Made by a program: the position numbers and the translations under genes
From: an uncultured Oscillospiraceae bacterium
GTDB taxonomy: Bacteria; Bacillota; Clostridia; Oscillospirales; Oscillospiraceae
NCBI GenBank assembly: GCA_959022875.1
Contig: CAUFAM010000058.1
Span: forward strand, 1 to 6,925
DNA: 6,925 bases
Reading direction: 5' to 3'
Notes under the pieces: model-generated
Told to the model about the DNA's origin: nothing
The model's input: the letters and a program-made list of their open reading frames with translations, nothing else
The model's database searches: none
Shown here: positions 5,871 to 6,925 of the stretch, in pieces
Layout: every line of letters begins with the position of its first letter
Numbering within the stretch: position 1 is the first letter of the stretch

Positions 5871-6692
5871 TTAACCCTTGATGCCGCCCCGCGCCACGCC
5901 GGCGATGATCTGCTTTCGGAAGACCAGGAAGAAAATCAGCATGGGTACAATGACGATCGTAGCGCCGGCCATCTGCAGATTCACCTGGGAGCTCACCGCA
6001 TCCCGGAAGTGGAGCAGACCGATGGGCATAACCCGGTGGGCATCGCTCTTGGTGACCATAAGGGGCCAGACAAAGGAATTCCATTGGCTGATAAAGGCCA
6101 GAATTCCAATGGTGGCAATGGCATTCTTGTTCATGGGGATCATGACTTTCCAGAGGTAGCGCCAGTCGCTGCAGCCGTCCACCTTGGCCGCTTTGTAGAG
6201 GATGGAGGGGATCTGCATAAAATACTCCCGCATCATATAGATATAGAAACCGCTGGCCACCGTTGGCAGAATAATGCCCTGAAAGGTGTCCATCCAGCCC
6301 AGCTTGGAGATCGTGATGAAGTTCTGGATGATGAGCAGCTCTGCGGGGATCATCATGGTGGACAGGCAAAGCAGAAACAGCAGCTTTTTGCCCCGAAATT
6401 CGTAAATGGTAAAGCCGTAGGCAGACAGCACGGTAAGCACCAGGGTAAGGAGGGTACCGCCGCCCGCCACAATAATGGAGTTGCGCAAATAAAGGCCAAA
6501 GGGGGCGACGGCAAGAGCCTCCGTGTAATTTTCAAACTGGGGCACCGCAGGGAACAGGGTTGGCGGGATGGAGATGGACTCCGGCAGTGTTTTCAGGGAG
6601 GTAAAGAGCATCCACAAAAACGGGAAGATCATGACAAAGGCTCCAACAGTCAGAACGGCGATCTTGACCGCCTTGCCCACGTTCTGTTTCAT
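5871..6692 (-). CDS. Carbohydrate-type ABC transporter permease, UgpE/MalG-like
   Basis: This 273-residue integral membrane protein is an inner-membrane component of a type I ABC importer of the CUT1 family. Hydrophobic spans fall at about 11-30, 70-95, 103-125, 138-156, 190-212 and 241-258. The cytoplasmic loop that docks to the ATPase is clear at 164-186 (YKAAKVDGCSDWRYLWKVMIP), matching the family pattern EAAxxDGxxxxxxFxxxxxP with K in place of the usual E. The C-terminus FRKQIIAGVARGGIKG is typical of the MalG/UgpE side of the pair. Length is normal for the family. The start at 6692 follows GGGAGG by seven nt; a start 10 codons earlier would overlap the preceding gene. It lies 13 nt after the partner permease and 77 nt before the binding-protein gene. 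The substrate cannot be deduced from this protein alone. Confidence 0.95.
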   Translation of the reverse strand: MKQNVGKAVKIAVLTVGAFVMIFPFLWMLFTSLKTLPESISIPPTLFPAVPQFENYTEALAVAPFGLYLRNSIIVAGGGTLLTLVLTVLSAYGFTIYEFRGKKLLFLLCLSTMMIPAELLIIQNFITISKLGWMDTFQGIILPTVASGFYIYMMREYFMQIPSILYKAAKVDGCSDWRYLWKVMIPMNKNAIATIGILAFISQWNSFVWPLMVTKSDAHRVMPIGLLHFRDAVSSQVNLQMAGATIVIVPMLIFFLVFRKQIIAGVARGGIKG

Positions 6693-6705
6693 ATCCGACC
6701 CTCCC

Positions 6706-6925
6706 TTATACATAGTATACAAACCGCTTGGAGACCCACTTCTGAATCACCGTCAGGGCCAGTACGATGGCCAGAAAGATGATGGCCGCCGCCGAGGCGT
6801 AGTGAACCTGTCCCCGGTTGAAAAACATGTCATAAATATAGTAGACCATAGTGATGGCGCTGTTTCCAGGCCCAGCGCTCTCCCGGCTGAACATGGCATA
6901 GACCTCGTTGTAGGTCTTAAAGGCA
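6706..6925 (-). CDS. ABC transporter permease, UgpA/MalF-like, C-terminal part only
   Basis: Only the last 72 residues are inside the window; the gene continues past position 6925. The visible part begins AFKTYNEVYAMFSRESAGPG and continues with NSAITMVYYIYDMFF, a form of the GGPGNST-TLVxYIY signature of MalF/UgpA-type CUT1 permeases. A final membrane span (about ASAAAIIFLAIVLALTVIQ) and a short basic cytoplasmic tail ending YYV follow. It should form the heterodimeric channel with the permease encoded 13 nt downstream. The operon promoter must lie beyond the window edge. Confidence 0.9.
   Translation of the reverse strand, partial: AFKTYNEVYAMFSRESAGPGNSAITMVYYIYDMFFNRGQVHYASAAAIIFLAIVLALTVIQKWVSKRFVYYV

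Noticed and set aside
4366..5874. Plus-strand open frame of 502 codons opposite the binding-protein gene
   Set aside because: It is the antisense shadow of the binding-protein gene and even reads through the intercistronic hairpin. It has no domain and no ribosome binding site.
5794..6369. Upstream extension of the binding-protein frame by 192 codons
   Set aside because: The extension overlaps the permease gene out of frame and would hide the lipoprotein signal peptide. The ATG at 5793 has an ideal AGGAGG site.
1..6925. CRISPR array, tRNA or rRNA genes, complete insertion sequence
   Set aside because: No direct repeats with regular spacers, cloverleaf-forming sequence, conserved rRNA segments or transposase-like protein were seen on either strand.

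Overview
This 6.9 kb, GC-rich window probably comes from a Gram-positive Firmicute, most likely a gut Oscillospirales/Clostridia bacterium. That placement is inferred from strong AGGAGG-type ribosome binding sites, a lipoprotein-type ABC solute-binding protein, a single-domain M16 peptidase and intrinsic terminators; no marker gene is present to prove it. Every credible gene lies on the minus strand, so transcription runs from high to low coordinates.

Positions 6925 to 1651 are the 3' part of one operon. In transcription order it holds: the C-terminal end of a UgpA/MalF-type permease (cut by the window edge), a UgpE/MalG-type permease, a UgpB-like solute-binding lipoprotein, a stand-alone protein resembling the C-terminal domain of RarA/MgsA, a nucleotide pyrophosphatase/phosphodiesterase (NPP) type enzyme of the alkaline phosphatase superfamily, and a HAD-family phosphatase. 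Gaps are 13, 77, 91, 15 and -1 nt. A small GC hairpin follows the UgpE-like gene, a very strong 16-bp hairpin follows the binding-protein gene, and tandem hairpins ending in a U-tract close the operon at about 1570-1649. A workable inference is uptake of a glycoside or (glycero)phosphodiester, then cleavage by the phosphodiesterase and dephosphorylation by the HAD enzyme. The substrate is unproven, and no ATPase gene lies in the window.

Positions 1553 to 87 form a second transcription unit. It starts at a near-consensus promoter with an extended -10. Its first gene is a 28-residue single-span membrane microprotein with a good ribosome binding site, and its second is an M16-family zinc peptidase with intact HxxEH. 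Positions 1-86 hold a near-perfect inverted repeat (15-48) of unknown nature and no gene.

The items most worth a second look are the stand-alone RarA-C-terminal-like protein inside a transport/phosphodiesterase operon, the pairing of an NPP-type phosphodiesterase and a HAD phosphatase with a Ugp-like importer, and the microprotein ahead of the M16 peptidase.
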